From Chloroflexi bacterium bin125 (GTDB lineage Bacteria > Chloroflexota > Dehalococcoidia > Bin125): DNA of 48,334 nucleotides. A program made the position numbers and the translations under genes. Every line of letters starts with the position of its first letter. Positions within the stretch are counted from its first letter, which is position 1. The notes beneath the pieces were generated by a model that had not been told where the DNA came from, did no database searches, and saw only the letters and a list, made by a program, of their open reading frames with translations. Of the stretch, positions 1 through 9,372 are shown piece after piece. The stretch is from the NCBI GenBank assembly GCA_002239025.1, contig MPNM01000021.1:1-48334 (forward strand), in the 5' to 3' direction.

Positions 1-257
1 TCATGGTCGGCCGGTTTGACTTCGACAACGCCACGGTCGGGTTGCTCGTTATCTGAGGTAAAGAACCCAAGGTCGGGCTGTCCGCTGCTCGATTCCTTGT
101 ATTGGACAACGGCGCGCACTTTGGGCGAGAGTTGATCGCCAATGGCGTCGAAGAGGTTGTCGAGGGCGGTGTAGTGGGAAAGCTCCGGGGTGCCGACGCG
201 GTTAACCGCTGAGACCGCGTCCAGATACTGCTTGACGGCTTGCTTGAGCTCTATCAC
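1..257 (-). CDS. partial protein with PD-(D/E)xK-like motif, N-terminal part
   Basis: The minus strand is open from a GTG at 257 to the window edge (about 85 residues), so only the N-terminus is present. A stop lies in frame 15 bases upstream of the GTG, which supports this start. The peptide has a helical start (VIELKQAVKQYLDAVS) and then PDLGFF, about 14 further residues and GVVEVKP. This spacing of PD and ExK is what PD-(D/E)xK nuclease folds show. Similar openings occur in large adenine methylase/restriction (type IIG-like) enzymes, where an acidic nuclease domain precedes the methylase. That assignment is inference; the rest of the gene is outside the window. Confidence 0.55.
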   Translation of the reverse strand, partial: MIELKQAVKQYLDAVSAVNRVGTPELSHYTALDNLFDAIGDQLSPKVRAVVQYKESSSGQPDLGFFTSDNEQPDRGVVEVKPADH

Positions 258-312
258 GCCGGTAATCCGTACCTAACGGGCGACAGTCGCGAGACAACTG
301 TTTAGCGACACA

Positions 313-570
313 CTAACGGGAACCCGCTCCTTGCTCGAAGGTAAGGGGCCAGTTACGAGGATCAAACCGGGGCCAACACAGATCATCTTTCCCAGCCGTG
401 ACAACGGCGATGGGCCGCTGGCTGACGTGCTCCGTCCACAGGAACCGCCACAGCGTGTATCTCGACACGCCATGCCGTTCCGCCGTCTGCTGATGCCCCT
501 GTCGCCGCACACGGACGCGCAGATACTTTCGGATTGCGTCGAGCAGTTCTGGATCACGTGGTCGCTGCAT
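313..570 (-). CDS. small helix-turn-helix protein
   Basis: An 85-residue reading frame starts at the ATG ending at 570 (MQRPRDPELLDAIRKYL). Residues about 20-45 (RRQGHQQTAERHGVSRYTLWRFL) read as a helix-turn-helix, with the QTAERHGVSRYTLWRFL stretch matching the usual helix-turn-recognition helix pattern. The open frame continues upstream to 915, but that part is antisense to the gene at 736-1011 and is unlikely to be translated. The C-terminus (WPLTFEQGAGSR) has no recognisable domain, so the protein may be a truncated member of a longer HTH family. Its target is unknown. It lies next to a gene with a nuclease-like signature. Confidence 0.5.
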   Translation of the reverse strand: MQRPRDPELLDAIRKYLRVRVRRQGHQQTAERHGVSRYTLWRFLWTEHVSQRPIAVVTAGKDDLCWPRFDPRNWPLTFEQGAGSR

Positions 571-735
571 AGGCCCTTGACTCCCGCACACCAGTCGGCG
601 TTGGTGGCGTAGATTCGAGTATGTACTCAGATTCCCGACTTCGACAATGGCGCGGGCGTCTGGTCTCGGGTGTCGCCTGTTATTGAACGCGATACTCTGG
701 CAGCATCCATCCGCCACGCCAGCGAAGACGCCGCA

Positions 736-1011
736 ATGACTCTCACACGACCCGCCGACGAAGTCGCCCGCCTCGGCGACGAAATCTACGAGCGCGACAT
801 TCGTCCCCAGGTTGAGGCCAACCACCACGGCGAGTACGTCGCCATCGACGTCGACAGCGGCTGCTGGGGCCTTGCCACCGATCTGTTGGATGCGCGTATG
901 CGGCTTGACCATCAAGTGTCCGACATTGACGCAGGGAATGTCTGGTGTGTCCGAGTTGGTTTCCGCACGTTACGCAACTTCGGCGGACGGCCATGGAGAA
1001 CCGCCGGATGA
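736..1011 (+). CDS. small conserved hypothetical protein, first gene of protease pair
   Basis: This is a 91-residue protein, with the start chosen at ATG 736 (MTLTRPADEVARLGDEIYERDIRPQV). It is acidic at the N-terminus and contains a GEYVAIDVDSGCWGLATD segment and a basic tail. Its stop overlaps the next gene's start as ATGA at 1008-1011, so the two are translationally coupled. The same pairing with a small retropepsin-like protein is, from general knowledge, common in Chloroflexota and cyanobacteria and is sometimes described as toxin-antitoxin-like. I recognise the general family style but no biochemical function. No cysteine cluster, signal peptide or membrane segment is visible. Confidence 0.6.
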   Translation: MTLTRPADEVARLGDEIYERDIRPQVEANHHGEYVAIDVDSGCWGLATDLLDARMRLDHQVSDIDAGNVWCVRVGFRTLRNFGGRPWRTAG

Positions 1012-1370
1012 TTGTGGGCGCTGTCAATGACCGACTAGAAGCCGTCCTCTCGCTGAAGCTCAGCGGATACGATGGTCGATCGCACGGCGTCGCCGCAGTA
1101 ATCGACACTGGCTACAGCGGATACCTGACGCTGCCTCCAGACCTCATTCAAACACTGGCATTGCCTCGGCTGGGGAGAGGCGCCGCCTCGCTTGCCGATG
1201 GGAGCGAAGTGAGCTTTGACGTGTACCAATCCGTGATCGAATGGTACGGGCAAGATCGCACTATCCAGGTTGACGAAGCAGACACCACACCGCTTGTCGG
1301 CATGGCGATGCTGGAAGGACACGATCTGCACATCAGAGTCACCGAGGGCGGTCGCGTGACCATCGAGTAG
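1008..1370 (+). CDS. clan AA (retropepsin-like) aspartic protease family protein
   Basis: A 120-residue protein starts at ATG 1008, overlapping the stop of the previous gene. ATG 993 in the same frame is an alternative. The key feature is AVIDTGYSGYLTLP, with D33-T-G in the strand-loop position of retroviral-type aspartic proteases, followed by hydrophobic strands and PLVGMAMLEGHDLHIRV, which fits the second half of a single-lobe retropepsin fold. Such proteins act as homodimers. No substrate can be deduced. The family often appears as small bicistronic cassettes, as here. The final ten residues (TEGGRVTIE) are typical of the family. Protease activity has not been shown for most bacterial members. 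Confidence 0.75.
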   Translation: MIVGAVNDRLEAVLSLKLSGYDGRSHGVAAVIDTGYSGYLTLPPDLIQTLALPRLGRGAASLADGSEVSFDVYQSVIEWYGQDRTIQVDEADTTPLVGMAMLEGHDLHIRVTEGGRVTIE

Positions 1371-1461
1371 CAGTAGCCTGAACCCGCTTGACAGCTACCT
1401 ACAACGAGCCGACACCTTGTCTATTGGACTCTCCGCCGCTGACGTCGCCGCCAAGTGGCAG

Positions 1462-4400
1462 GACAACGCCAGGCGCGTGCGGGGGAACCCTTGACGATGG
1501 TGAGGGGCATCTCCATGACTGCGGTCTATCCCCGCGCGTGCGGGGGAACCGGCGTCGACCAGGACCAACTGCAGGAGGACATCGGTCTATCCCCACGCGT
1601 GCGGGGGAACCAAAATTCTTGTAGCTCGCGTAGTCCGCGGGAAGGGTCTATCCCCGCGCGTGCGGGGGAACCCAAGCGGCGGCGTAGTGGGGTCGCTTGG
1701 CCTTGGGTCTATCCCCGCGCGTGCGGGGGAACCACCTGGTTGTCGGCATCGACGACTACAACACCGGGTCTATCCCCGCGCGTGCGGGGGAACCGAGCTC
1801 CGAAGCCGCCATGAGATACGGGACGGCGGTCTATCCCCGCGCGTGCGGGGGAACCGGCGCCGGCGCAGCGCCGGCGTTTGCCAGTTGGGGTCTATCCCCG
1901 CGCGTGCGGGGGAACCTGAGGCTCCAGCGGTGATCGTTCACGGTCATAGGGTCTATCCCCGCGCGTGCGGGGGAACCGGAAGCAGGCCGAACGACCAGTA
2001 CGTCGACGAGGATCTATCCCCGCGCGTGCGGGGGAACCGCCTACGGACTCGGCCGTCTCTCGACCGCCCTGGGTCTATCCCCGCGCGTGCGGGGGAACCG
2101 GCTACTGGAAGCACCTGGACAGATACATCCTGGGTCTATCCCCGCGCGTGCGGGGGAACCCCGGGGTGGAATGAGCTCCCGGTTGGCTCGATGGGTCTAT
2201 CCCCGCGCGTGCGGGGGAACCAGCACGCGAATCAGCTCCGCCTGCACTCGATGCGGTCTATCCCCGCGCGTGCGGGGGAACCCTGAGCTTGTCGAATCGC
2301 CGCGAGAGCCACGACGGTCTATCCCCGCGCGTGCGGGGGAACCACCAGGACGTGGGCGAACTGGTGCTGGAAGGGGGGTCTATCCCCGCGCGTGCGGGGG
2401 AACCATGGACGAACGAGACAGAAACCGGATCGAAGAGGGTCTATCCCCGCGCGTGCGGGGGAACCAACGATGGATAAGACCCGGTCTCGAGCAATTCGGG
2501 TCTATCCCCGCGCGTGCGGGGGAACCCCGGTCGTCAAGCGGACAAAGCGGGCGACGATAGGTCTATCCCCGCGCGTGCGGGGGAACCGGAGCGATCATGC
2601 CTCAGCAAGACACCTTCGCGGGTCTATCCCCGCGCGTGCGGGGGAACCGCTACCGCGAGATCACTCCCAGCGAGGCCATGAGGTCTATCCCCGCGCGTGC
2701 GGGGGAACCGATCTCGACCGCGCACGCCGACAGGTGCAGGCGGGTCTATCCCCGCGCGTGCGGGGGAACCTCGTCGCCGTCGCTGAACTTGTCGTACATC
2801 GTCGGTCTATCCCCGCGCGTGCGGGGGAACCCCCTGGTTAGCCATGATTCACCGCTCCGCTTTCGGTCTATCCCCGCGCGTGCGGGGGAACCAGCGCAAC
2901 GGCGCTACGCATCAGCGCACGCAGCGGTCTATCCCCGCGCGTGCGGGGGAACCGGCATGGTGTGCTCCTTGGATTCGAGGAACAGCGGTCTATCCCCGCG
3001 CGTGCGGGGGAACCCCAGACAAGCGCGATGCTGATCTGAATATCAGGGGTCTATCCCCGCGCGTGCGGGGGAACCTGGCGCTCAGCCGATCCGCGCAACC
3101 TCGGATGGGGTCTATCCCCGCGCGTGCGGGGGAACCCGCCGGCGGCGATCATCTCGCCGTAGGTCATGCGGTCTATCCCCGCGCGTGCGGGGGAACCGGG
3201 ACTGGCGACAGCGACCACTCGCGTAGCTGGGGTCTATCCCCGCGCGTGCGGGGGAACCCCTCGATGTCGGATTGGCTCAGACAGAAAGGACGGTCTATCC
3301 CCGCGCGTGCGGGGGAACCTTGATGATCTTCTGGATCGTCGCGAAACTGAGCGGTCTATCCCCGCGCGTGCGGGGGAACCCTACACGACCACTGGCATCC
3401 AGCGCCTTCAGGTGGTCTATTCCCGCGCGTGCGGGGGAACCGGCTTGGCGGCGGGGCGTCCTCCGTTTCCGTGGGGTCTATCCCCGCGCGTGCGGGGGAA
3501 CCTTGGCGGAAGTCAGAAGCGCGTAATCGAGCAGCGGTCTATCCCCGCGCGTGCGGGGGAACCGTGATGACCGGGCAGATGTGCACGGTGCTGTAGGGTC
3601 TATCCCCGCGCGTGCGGGGGAACCAGCCCGAATGTGAGCGCGTCGACCAGTGTTGACGGTCTATCCCCGCGCGTGCGGGGGAACCGGCGGGAGCGTCGGA
3701 ATCATCGTGCGCAACCGCGGTCTATCCCCGCGCGTGCGGGGGAACCCAGTCGGAGCTATCACCATGCGCACATGACCTGGGTCTATCCCCGCGCGTGCGG
3801 GGGAACCGACGTGACCGTGGCCACCGCCGCGGGCCAGCGGGGTCTATCCCCGCGCGTGCGGGGGAACCCTGGGTAAGTAGCTGGTCGAGCGCGTCGAGGA
3901 AGGTCTATCCCCGCGCGTGCGGGGGAACCAAGCCTACGCCCGCTGCGGAGCGCCGCCCGTCGGGTCTATCCCCGCGCGTGCGGGGGAACCCCACGCTCCA
4001 AACTGCTGCTAAACAACTCTGTCGGTCTATCCCCGCGCGTGCGGGGGAACCCGGTCGTCGCCGATGGCGCGGGTGCATTTGATGGGTCTATCCCCGCGCG
4101 TGCGGGGGAACCGCATCTGCCGGCAGACGTGGGGCCTCGCGGGTCGGTCTATCCCCGCGCGTGCGGGGGAACCGGCAGATGCAGCGCCTGTGGTGCCGTC
4201 GCCACCGGTCTATCCCCGCGCGTGCGGGGGAACCCGCTACGGCCGCATCGTCGACGTCCCTCGACAGGGTCTATCCCCGCGCGTGCGGGGGAACCAGGTT
4301 GGTGAGGTCGATCATGATGAGTCCTTGGGGTCTATCCCCGCGCGTGCGGGGGAACCCGGAACCATCGGTGATAGCCGCCGCCGCCTGTCGGTCTATCCCC

Positions 4401-5149
4401 GCGCGTGCGGGGGAACCCTCCAGCTGCTCCGGGCAGACGCCGAGCACCCCGGTCTATCCCCGCGCGTGCGGGGGAACCGATGTCGTCGGGGCGTACGCGG
4501 GATGGATGGACGGTCTATCCCCGCGCGTGCGGGGGAACCCTGGACCACCGCGCCGGTGAACAGGTCATTGAGGGTCTATCCCCGCGCGTGCGGGGGAACC
4601 AGGGTGAAATCGATCGTGGCGATGCCGGCGAAGGGTCTATCCCCGCGCGTGCGGGGGAACCAACCGCCGCCGCATCCAGACCTCCACCTCCCGGGGTCTA
4701 TCCCCGCGCGTGCGGGGGAACCGCAGTCGGCGTGCATGGGCACGACGTAAGAAACGGTCTATCCCCGCGCGTGCGGGGGAACCATGCAGGTGCGGAGCGA
4801 CTTCGACGGGCATGACGGTCTATCCCCGCGCGTGCGGGGGAACCTGTCCCTCAGGCAACCACCCAGCCTCATTGTGAGGTCTATCCCCGCGCGTGCGGGG
4901 GAACCGGCGTGGGGCAGGCGCTCAAGGTCTCGGCCAAAGGTCTATCCCCGCGCGTGCGGGGGAACCTTGAGCTCCGAGGTGCGGAAGCGGGTCGAGCCCG
5001 GTCTATCCCCGCGCGTGCGGGGGAACCCGCGCCGCCCAGCGCGACGAATACGCCGCCAACGGTCTATCCCCGCGCGTGCGGGGGAACCGATGGGGACCCC
5101 TGTCCTCATTGCGGGACCATGGGTCTATCCCCGCGCGTGCGGGGGAACC
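1462..5149 (-). CRISPR. type I-E CRISPR array, 61 repeats and 60 spacers
   Basis: The repeat (28 bp with its leading G on the plus strand) recurs with an exact 61-bp period. Starts checked at 1524, 2134, 2744, 3354, 3964, 4574 and 5123 all fall on 1524+61n. There are 60 good copies plus a degenerate one at 1462-1489, giving 60 spacers of 33 bp. Read on the minus strand the repeat begins GGTTCCCCC and ends GGGGATAGACC, resembling the Escherichia coli I-E repeat. Transcription is therefore leftward, away from cas2. The leftmost copy has lost the distal half of the repeat, as expected of the oldest, leader-distal end. Variant repeats occur at 1585 (internal G to A), 2012 (first G to A) and 3415 (C to T). 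Confidence 0.98.
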
Positions 5150-5231
5150 CCTTAAGGATCTTGCCTCAAGGGGGCGCCTGACTTCCAGCAATCAGGCTGG
5201 GTTGTGCTTTGATCTGACCAAGCTGGATTGC
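5150..5231 (-). promoter_or_regulatory. CRISPR leader
   Basis: This 82-bp stretch lies between the last perfect repeat (ends 5149) and the stop of cas2 (5232). Repeat orientation, the intact repeat on this side and the degenerate repeat at the far end all place the leader here. It includes the short palindromic run CCTTAAGG at 5150-5157, directly against the first repeat. No convincing -10/-35 pair is visible, and the promoter could lie within cas2. Integration-host-type sites cannot be called by eye. Confidence 0.7.
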
Positions 5232-5540
5232 CTACGAACTGGCGGGCTCCGCGCTACGGTACCGCACCAGGTGGATCCCATCGGCTTCGACGATCTCCTT
5301 TGGCGGCTCACCTAAGATGCGAATCTGCTGCCCACCTGGAGCGCTTGGGTCCCTCCAGGTCATGACGATCGATCCAGTGCCGAGTTGGTAGTACCAACGG
5401 GCGACGACCCCCCAGATGCGATCACGAATCCCTTGAGTCAGGGCTGGCGAGGTGTAAACGCCGGGAGCAATCTCTAACATGACCGAGGTGAGGAATCCGC
5501 GGTAGCGCGCCTCAACATTGACAGTGACGATGACAGTCAC
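5232..5540 (-). CDS. cas2: CRISPR-associated endoribonuclease-fold protein Cas2 (type I-E)
   Basis: A 102-residue protein with a GTG start at 5540 (MTVIVTVNVEARYRGFLTSVMLEIAPGVY). This matches the Cas2e/CT1978 family: an N-terminal strand, then a basic RGFLTSVMLEI helix, then GVYTSPALTQGIRDRIW and a strand with VMTWRDPSAPGGQQIRILG. Cas2 dimers bridge two Cas1 dimers in the spacer-integration complex. The stop is 82 bp from the first repeat. Cas1 lies just upstream (stop at 5566), so the two are co-transcribed. Length is normal for the family. Unlike some I-E systems, no DnaQ-type nuclease is fused here; a free one lies beyond cas3. Confidence 0.95.
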   Translation of the reverse strand: MTVIVTVNVEARYRGFLTSVMLEIAPGVYTSPALTQGIRDRIWGVVARWYYQLGTGSIVMTWRDPSAPGGQQIRILGEPPKEIVEADGIHLVRYRSAEPASS

Positions 5541-5565
5541 GAGGGTTCGCCTTTCCGCTCACTGG

Positions 5566-6456
5566 TCATGGGGCAGGTGTGCTGTCCGGAAACAGTCCCT
5601 TGATTCGCTCGATCATTTTCGGAATCACCCGCTCGCTGCGTAACATCTCGCCTGTCGTGCGACGAGTTAGTCGCTCGATGCTCAGTCTGGGATTGTCGTC
5701 CACCGCCTTGACCGACTTGAAGGCGGCAGGCAGCAAGATTGTGTCGCGGAACAGGTCGGCGATATCGAGCACAAACGCTTCGCCGCTGTGCTCGTGGATG
5801 AAACCGAGCTGCGGAATCGCCCCGATCGCCGTGACTGCGATCGCAGCTGCCGAATTGACGGCGACCGAAGCATGATTGATTGCCTGGTTAGGCAGATCAG
5901 CCGCCAGCGGATTCGAGCGATCGTAACGGCGCCCCTGCCAGTCGATGCCGAATCGCTCGGCGACCAGTCGGTAAGTGCGCTTCATGCGTGCGCCTTCGAT
6001 CCCGCGCAGGGCGGCGAGTTCACGCCTGGGCAGAACTTCACCCAAACGCAGGGCATACATTCGGCGGGCGACTTCGATCCGTTCGCCGTCAGCATCGCTC
6101 CAGGCTCGCATCTGCCGCCGGGCAACCTCGGAAGCGTCGGGACCTAACGGCGGCGCGGTGTAGCAGCGCACTCCGTCCTCCCCGACCGCGATCAGGGCGG
6201 TGCCGTGCCGGGCCATCAGGCGTAGGGCGTCATGGCTCACAGTGGAACCGGGACCGAGCAGGATCATCGAGAGTGATTGGAAGGGGATTCCGTATTCTCC
6301 GGCCTCGAGCGGACTCTGTTCGTCGACATCGGCCTTGCGCAAGAATCGCAGGGTCCCGTCGCGCACCGTCAGTGCGCCGCGGGAGAGCCACAGCAATCCG
6401 TGTCGATCGGCGTGCGGCACTCTCGCCGTTTCCAGCCCCAGTCTGCCCTTCAACAC
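5566..6456 (-). CDS. cas1: CRISPR-associated endonuclease/integrase Cas1 (type I-E)
   Basis: A 296-residue protein close to the usual I-E length. It starts at GTG 6456 (TTG 6453 is also possible), behind a GGAGG at about six bases. The catalytic metal ligands are visible: E154 in LRGIEGARMKRTY, H221 in LGFIHEHSGEAFVLDIADLFRD, and D231/D234 at the same spacing as H208, D218 and D221 of the E. coli enzyme. An N-terminal beta domain (residues 1-90) is followed by the helical catalytic domain. With Cas2 it inserts new spacers at the leader end. A 187-bp gap separates it from cas6e, unusual in this otherwise tightly packed operon. Confidence 0.97.
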   Translation of the reverse strand: MLKGRLGLETARVPHADRHGLLWLSRGALTVRDGTLRFLRKADVDEQSPLEAGEYGIPFQSLSMILLGPGSTVSHDALRLMARHGTALIAVGEDGVRCYTAPPLGPDASEVARRQMRAWSDADGERIEVARRMYALRLGEVLPRRELAALRGIEGARMKRTYRLVAERFGIDWQGRRYDRSNPLAADLPNQAINHASVAVNSAAAIAVTAIGAIPQLGFIHEHSGEAFVLDIADLFRDTILLPAAFKSVKAVDDNPRLSIERLTRRTTGEMLRSERVIPKMIERIKGLFPDSTPAP

Positions 6457-6540
6457 CAGTCACCTCCAAAGACATGCGAGGGCGCGGGCGGCGCAGCGAT
6501 CGCGCTTGTCGCGGGACCGCCGTCGCCGCCCACAGGTCCC

Positions 6541-6570
6541 CCGAATCGATTCGGAATCTTCAGTTGTCAA
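6541..6570 (-). promoter_or_regulatory. possible internal promoter and operator before cas1-cas2
   Basis: The 187-bp gap between cas6e and cas1 contains TTGACA on the minus strand (6570-6565), a perfect -35 match. About 10 bases downstream is a perfect 14-bp palindrome, CCGAATCGATTCGG (6541-6554), which would overlap the -10 element. The -10 itself is weak (GATTCG or similar). The arrangement suggests separately controlled expression of the adaptation genes, but this is inference. Confidence 0.35.
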
Positions 6571-6643
6571 GTACGACGAACCGCGGTTGCTCACGTCCAT
6601 CAGCGCACAATCTAACCGCAGCCTGAGCGGACTGCACCTGTTC

Positions 6644-7393
6644 TTATCGACGCGCCGGACGCAACAGCAGCATTCCGTAGCCGTATGCGCGATGCCGACC
6701 GATCCCACGGGACAGTAGGCCTACGAACGCCTCCGAGTCGGCGACGATCAGAGATCCGCGCATGACTGCATCGGGGCCTTCAACGGGTCGGCTGTTCGGT
6801 TTGTACTGCGACCGTCGGCGCTGAAACGACACCATCCGCGAGTGCTCCGCCTCTAGCCGCGCCCCGCCACGCCGTTCGACCTCCGAAGACAGCCAGTCGA
6901 TATAGACCGCCTCCCTGGTGCGCGGCATCGCGCCGGTAGGATGCCGCATTGCTTCAATCTGGAACGCATCTTGCTCACTCCCGCCGAGCCCTTCGGCGCC
7001 CCGCGAGCGTCGTACAACGGGTCGGATTCGAGTGTCGAATCCAACACGTAGCCCTGAGCGCCAGGCAAACGGCATCGGCTTGCTCCGGATCCCTTCGAGC
7101 GGGATCGCCTGAATCTGAAGCGGATCTGCGCATATGGCTTCCTGCTCTTGAAGTGCAGTAGCACCTGCTTGCCCGTAGCCGTAGAGCACAGCCAGGCCTC
7201 CGCTTCGAGGGGCGATGAGACGAAAGGGTTTCGGGGCCAAGTCACCGAAGCATTCGGTCAACATGGCGTGCATCGCCCGGTCCATGTCATCGATCCGCCG
7301 CGAACCCATCCAGCGCTGCAGCTCGTGCAACCGGATTTCGGCTCGAACCATCTGGAGCGCGTTGGTTTCCCGATCGCCGAGAGAATCAGACAT
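6644..7393 (-). CDS. cas6e: CRISPR pre-crRNA endoribonuclease Cas6e
   Basis: A 249-residue protein, starting at ATG 7393, 11 bases after the cas5e stop. The frame stays open further upstream inside cas5e. It shows the Cas6e signature: an N-terminal strand (MVRAEIRLHELQRW), then DDMDRAMHAMLTECFG, a FRLIAP strand, and the C-terminal glycine-rich loop GLLSRGIGRHRAYGYGMLLLRP that binds RNA. Cas6e cleaves each repeat at the 3-prime base of its hairpin and stays bound to the crRNA in Cascade. The repeat here forms the expected hairpin (CCCCGC and GCGGGG arms). Candidate catalytic residues are the histidines near residues 27-35, but which one acts cannot be fixed by eye. Confidence 0.93.
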   Translation of the reverse strand: MSDSLGDRETNALQMVRAEIRLHELQRWMGSRRIDDMDRAMHAMLTECFGDLAPKPFRLIAPRSGGLAVLYGYGQAGATALQEQEAICADPLQIQAIPLEGIRSKPMPFAWRSGLRVGFDTRIRPVVRRSRGAEGLGGSEQDAFQIEAMRHPTGAMPRTREAVYIDWLSSEVERRGGARLEAEHSRMVSFQRRRSQYKPNSRPVEGPDAVMRGSLIVADSEAFVGLLSRGIGRHRAYGYGMLLLRPARR

Positions 7394-7403
7394 CGTTAGG
7401 CGC

Positions 7404-8168
7404 TCACGCATCCTTGGCGGTTGGAGCTTGCGGGGAGGTGAATTGGGCACGGTCGATAATCCCCTCACAGACCATGCGACCACCGCCGTGCAGACCCGAT
7501 CCGTCCCAATTGCGCTGATCGGTGAGCGCGTAGGTTCGCGTTACGAGTGCGGTGCCTGCCGGCTCGCGCTGTGGCCAGAGCACGGATACGGTCTCGCCAG
7601 CCGACTCGGGATCGAACAGCGGAATGGCCTGGAGGGCGGCGAGCGCCGTGTCAGCGTCGGAGAAGCCTGCAAACATAGCCTCTGACGGAAGACAGGGTTT
7701 GCGGCCAATGAATAGCGGTCTCGCCGGCTCCTGCAGAACGACAGCCACCTGATCAATGTCCGGCGACTCGTCAGCTGGTTCCAACCTGAAGGCGACGGTG
7801 GTCAGCATGTCTGAGAAGTAGTCGCGGTAGCGCAGGTGCGGCGATTCGTATGTGGCTGCACCTCCCGCGCGACCCTCTGGTGTTCCGCGCGTGGTCCAAC
7901 CATTGTCGTTCTTGCCCAACTGCGCCGTCTGGAAGTCCTGGATCGGCGCCCCACCCGCCGGCTCGCGGTCGATACGCACAGCGAACACCAGCCGATCCTG
8001 CAAGCGTTGATGTGACGTTCGTTCAACTCGGCGCCAACCCAGTGCGTTGGCGATCAGCCCTGTGAGCATCGAGGCAGACGGAAAGCGGCGCGTGACGCCG
8101 TAGTTGTCGATGATTTCGCCGCCGAACGACATCAGCGGACTCTCGAGGCGTAGAGCGATGTGGCGCAT
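7404..8168 (-). CDS. cas5: CRISPR-associated Cascade subunit Cas5e
   Basis: A 254-residue protein starting at ATG 8168, four bases after the cas7e stop. The opening MRHIALRLESPLMSFGGEIIDNYGVTRRFPSASMLTGLIANALGWRR is the classic Cas5e RRM-type N-terminus (LxSPLxSFG, then PTxSMLxGLIANALGW). Later QDFQTAQLG and YRDYFSDMLTTVAFRLEP are also family features. Cas5e caps the 5-prime handle of the crRNA in Cascade. It is encoded between cas7e and cas6e in the standard I-E order and is translationally close-packed with both. Confidence 0.95.
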   Translation of the reverse strand: MRHIALRLESPLMSFGGEIIDNYGVTRRFPSASMLTGLIANALGWRRVERTSHQRLQDRLVFAVRIDREPAGGAPIQDFQTAQLGKNDNGWTTRGTPEGRAGGAATYESPHLRYRDYFSDMLTTVAFRLEPADESPDIDQVAVVLQEPARPLFIGRKPCLPSEAMFAGFSDADTALAALQAIPLFDPESAGETVSVLWPQREPAGTALVTRTYALTDQRNWDGSGLHGGGRMVCEGIIDRAQFTSPQAPTAKDA

Positions 8169-8172
8169 CGGT

Positions 8173-9348
8173 TTAGCTCGCGTCGCCGTTGCGAACAACA
8201 CACGCTGCCCAGTCGGCAAGTTCGTCCAGGTTGACCTGCTCAGCGTCGGGAGCTCTGAAGTCATCGACCAACATCCAGCGGCGCAGCTCGTGCGCGCCGT
8301 ACGCGGCGTCAAGCCGGTCGAGGTGCGCGCCCAAGGCGGGGACGGCGTCAGCCAACTGGGGCGCGACCGGATTGCGGAAGGCGTTGGCGAGACTGCGCGG
8401 CTGGCGCGAACCGGCTTCGACCAGCATCAGATCGGCGTAGCTGTACGGCGCGGTTGAGCCGCGCTTGGCTCCGGGCGAGACGGTCGCAATCAGATGAACC
8501 AACCGTTCAACGACATCGGCGGCCAGTTCACGATCGGCATCGATCCAGTCGTTGGCCTCACAGCCCTCAAGATTGGACACGAGCCCAGGTAGATCAACGA
8601 CTACGTAGCCGTAGAACAGCCCGGCCGTCAGTTCAGTGTCGCCGATATGTGCAGCGCCGGCGTCTTCATCGTCCGTTTGCAGGTCGTCAACGACCGAGAA
8701 ATAGTCGCTCTCGCTCTCCTCCTGGTGCACCGTGAAGGCATGAGCGACATGTACGGCAGCCTCAATGTTGGCGGCTGGGTCAGACGTGACCATGCGCCCG
8801 AACAAGGCTCCCTCAATGCCGCCAGGGAGACCGGCCTGCTTGCGAAACGCGCGGAAGTTTTCGCCTTCGCCGGCTCGCACTTGGAAGAGTTGCTTTGCCG
8901 CATCGCCGGCCGCCTTGGCGTCGTCTGGATGCGCATCGAGAATCTCCGCAGCCCTGGCTCGCAGATACTCGACTTCGGGCAACCCCAAGAGCAACGGCTG
9001 ACGACCGCGCTCCGTGGTGCCGCTGTCGCCGTAGACGCCGACATTAAACGCCTCTTCCACCGCCTCGATCACGTCTTCTTCTGCCCGCTCTGCGTCGCGC
9101 AGTGGGTCAATCACCTCACGTTCGACGATGTTGCGCGAGCGGATTGCCAAGCCGTCGCTGGTCGCATCGCGGATCGCAAACTCATCCTCTGCCGTTCTCC
9201 AGTGGCGCTTCAGGCACTGCGAGGAGATGCGTGTTCTGATTGCATTGCCGAACGGCATGCGCTTGGCCAGGCCGCTGTCGTCACGGTTGATCAGCGCGGC
9301 CGGATACGAGTGTAGGCTGTGCACCTGCAAGAATCGGGCGTTGGTCAC
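8173..9348 (-). CDS. cas7: CRISPR-associated Cascade backbone protein Cas7e
   Basis: A 391-residue protein. The opening (MTNARFLQVHSLHSYPAALINRDDSGLAKRMPFGNAIRTRISSQCLKRHWR) is diagnostic of Cas7e/CasC: a QVHxLxSYPxxxxNRDDxGxxKxxxFGxxxRxRISSQxxKR pattern. Six copies of this protein coat the crRNA guide. The C-terminal part (YGAHELRRWMLVDDFRAPDAEQVNLDELADW) and a GLFYGYVVVDLPGL segment also fit. It sits between cse2 (stop 9373, 24 bases upstream) and cas5e. There is no sign of truncation or frameshift. Confidence 0.96.
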   Translation of the reverse strand: MTNARFLQVHSLHSYPAALINRDDSGLAKRMPFGNAIRTRISSQCLKRHWRTAEDEFAIRDATSDGLAIRSRNIVEREVIDPLRDAERAEEDVIEAVEEAFNVGVYGDSGTTERGRQPLLLGLPEVEYLRARAAEILDAHPDDAKAAGDAAKQLFQVRAGEGENFRAFRKQAGLPGGIEGALFGRMVTSDPAANIEAAVHVAHAFTVHQEESESDYFSVVDDLQTDDEDAGAAHIGDTELTAGLFYGYVVVDLPGLVSNLEGCEANDWIDADRELAADVVERLVHLIATVSPGAKRGSTAPYSYADLMLVEAGSRQPRSLANAFRNPVAPQLADAVPALGAHLDRLDAAYGAHELRRWMLVDDFRAPDAEQVNLDELADWAACVVRNGDAS

Positions 9349-9372
9349 GTTCGTCTCCTCGTTTGTAATCCG

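Noticed and set aside
1388-5315. Many overlapping plus-strand frames with RSIPARAGEP, YPRACGGT and LSPRVRGN repeats
   Set aside because: They are the three translations of the CRISPR repeat; the 61-bp period makes each repeat shift the frame. They are not genes.
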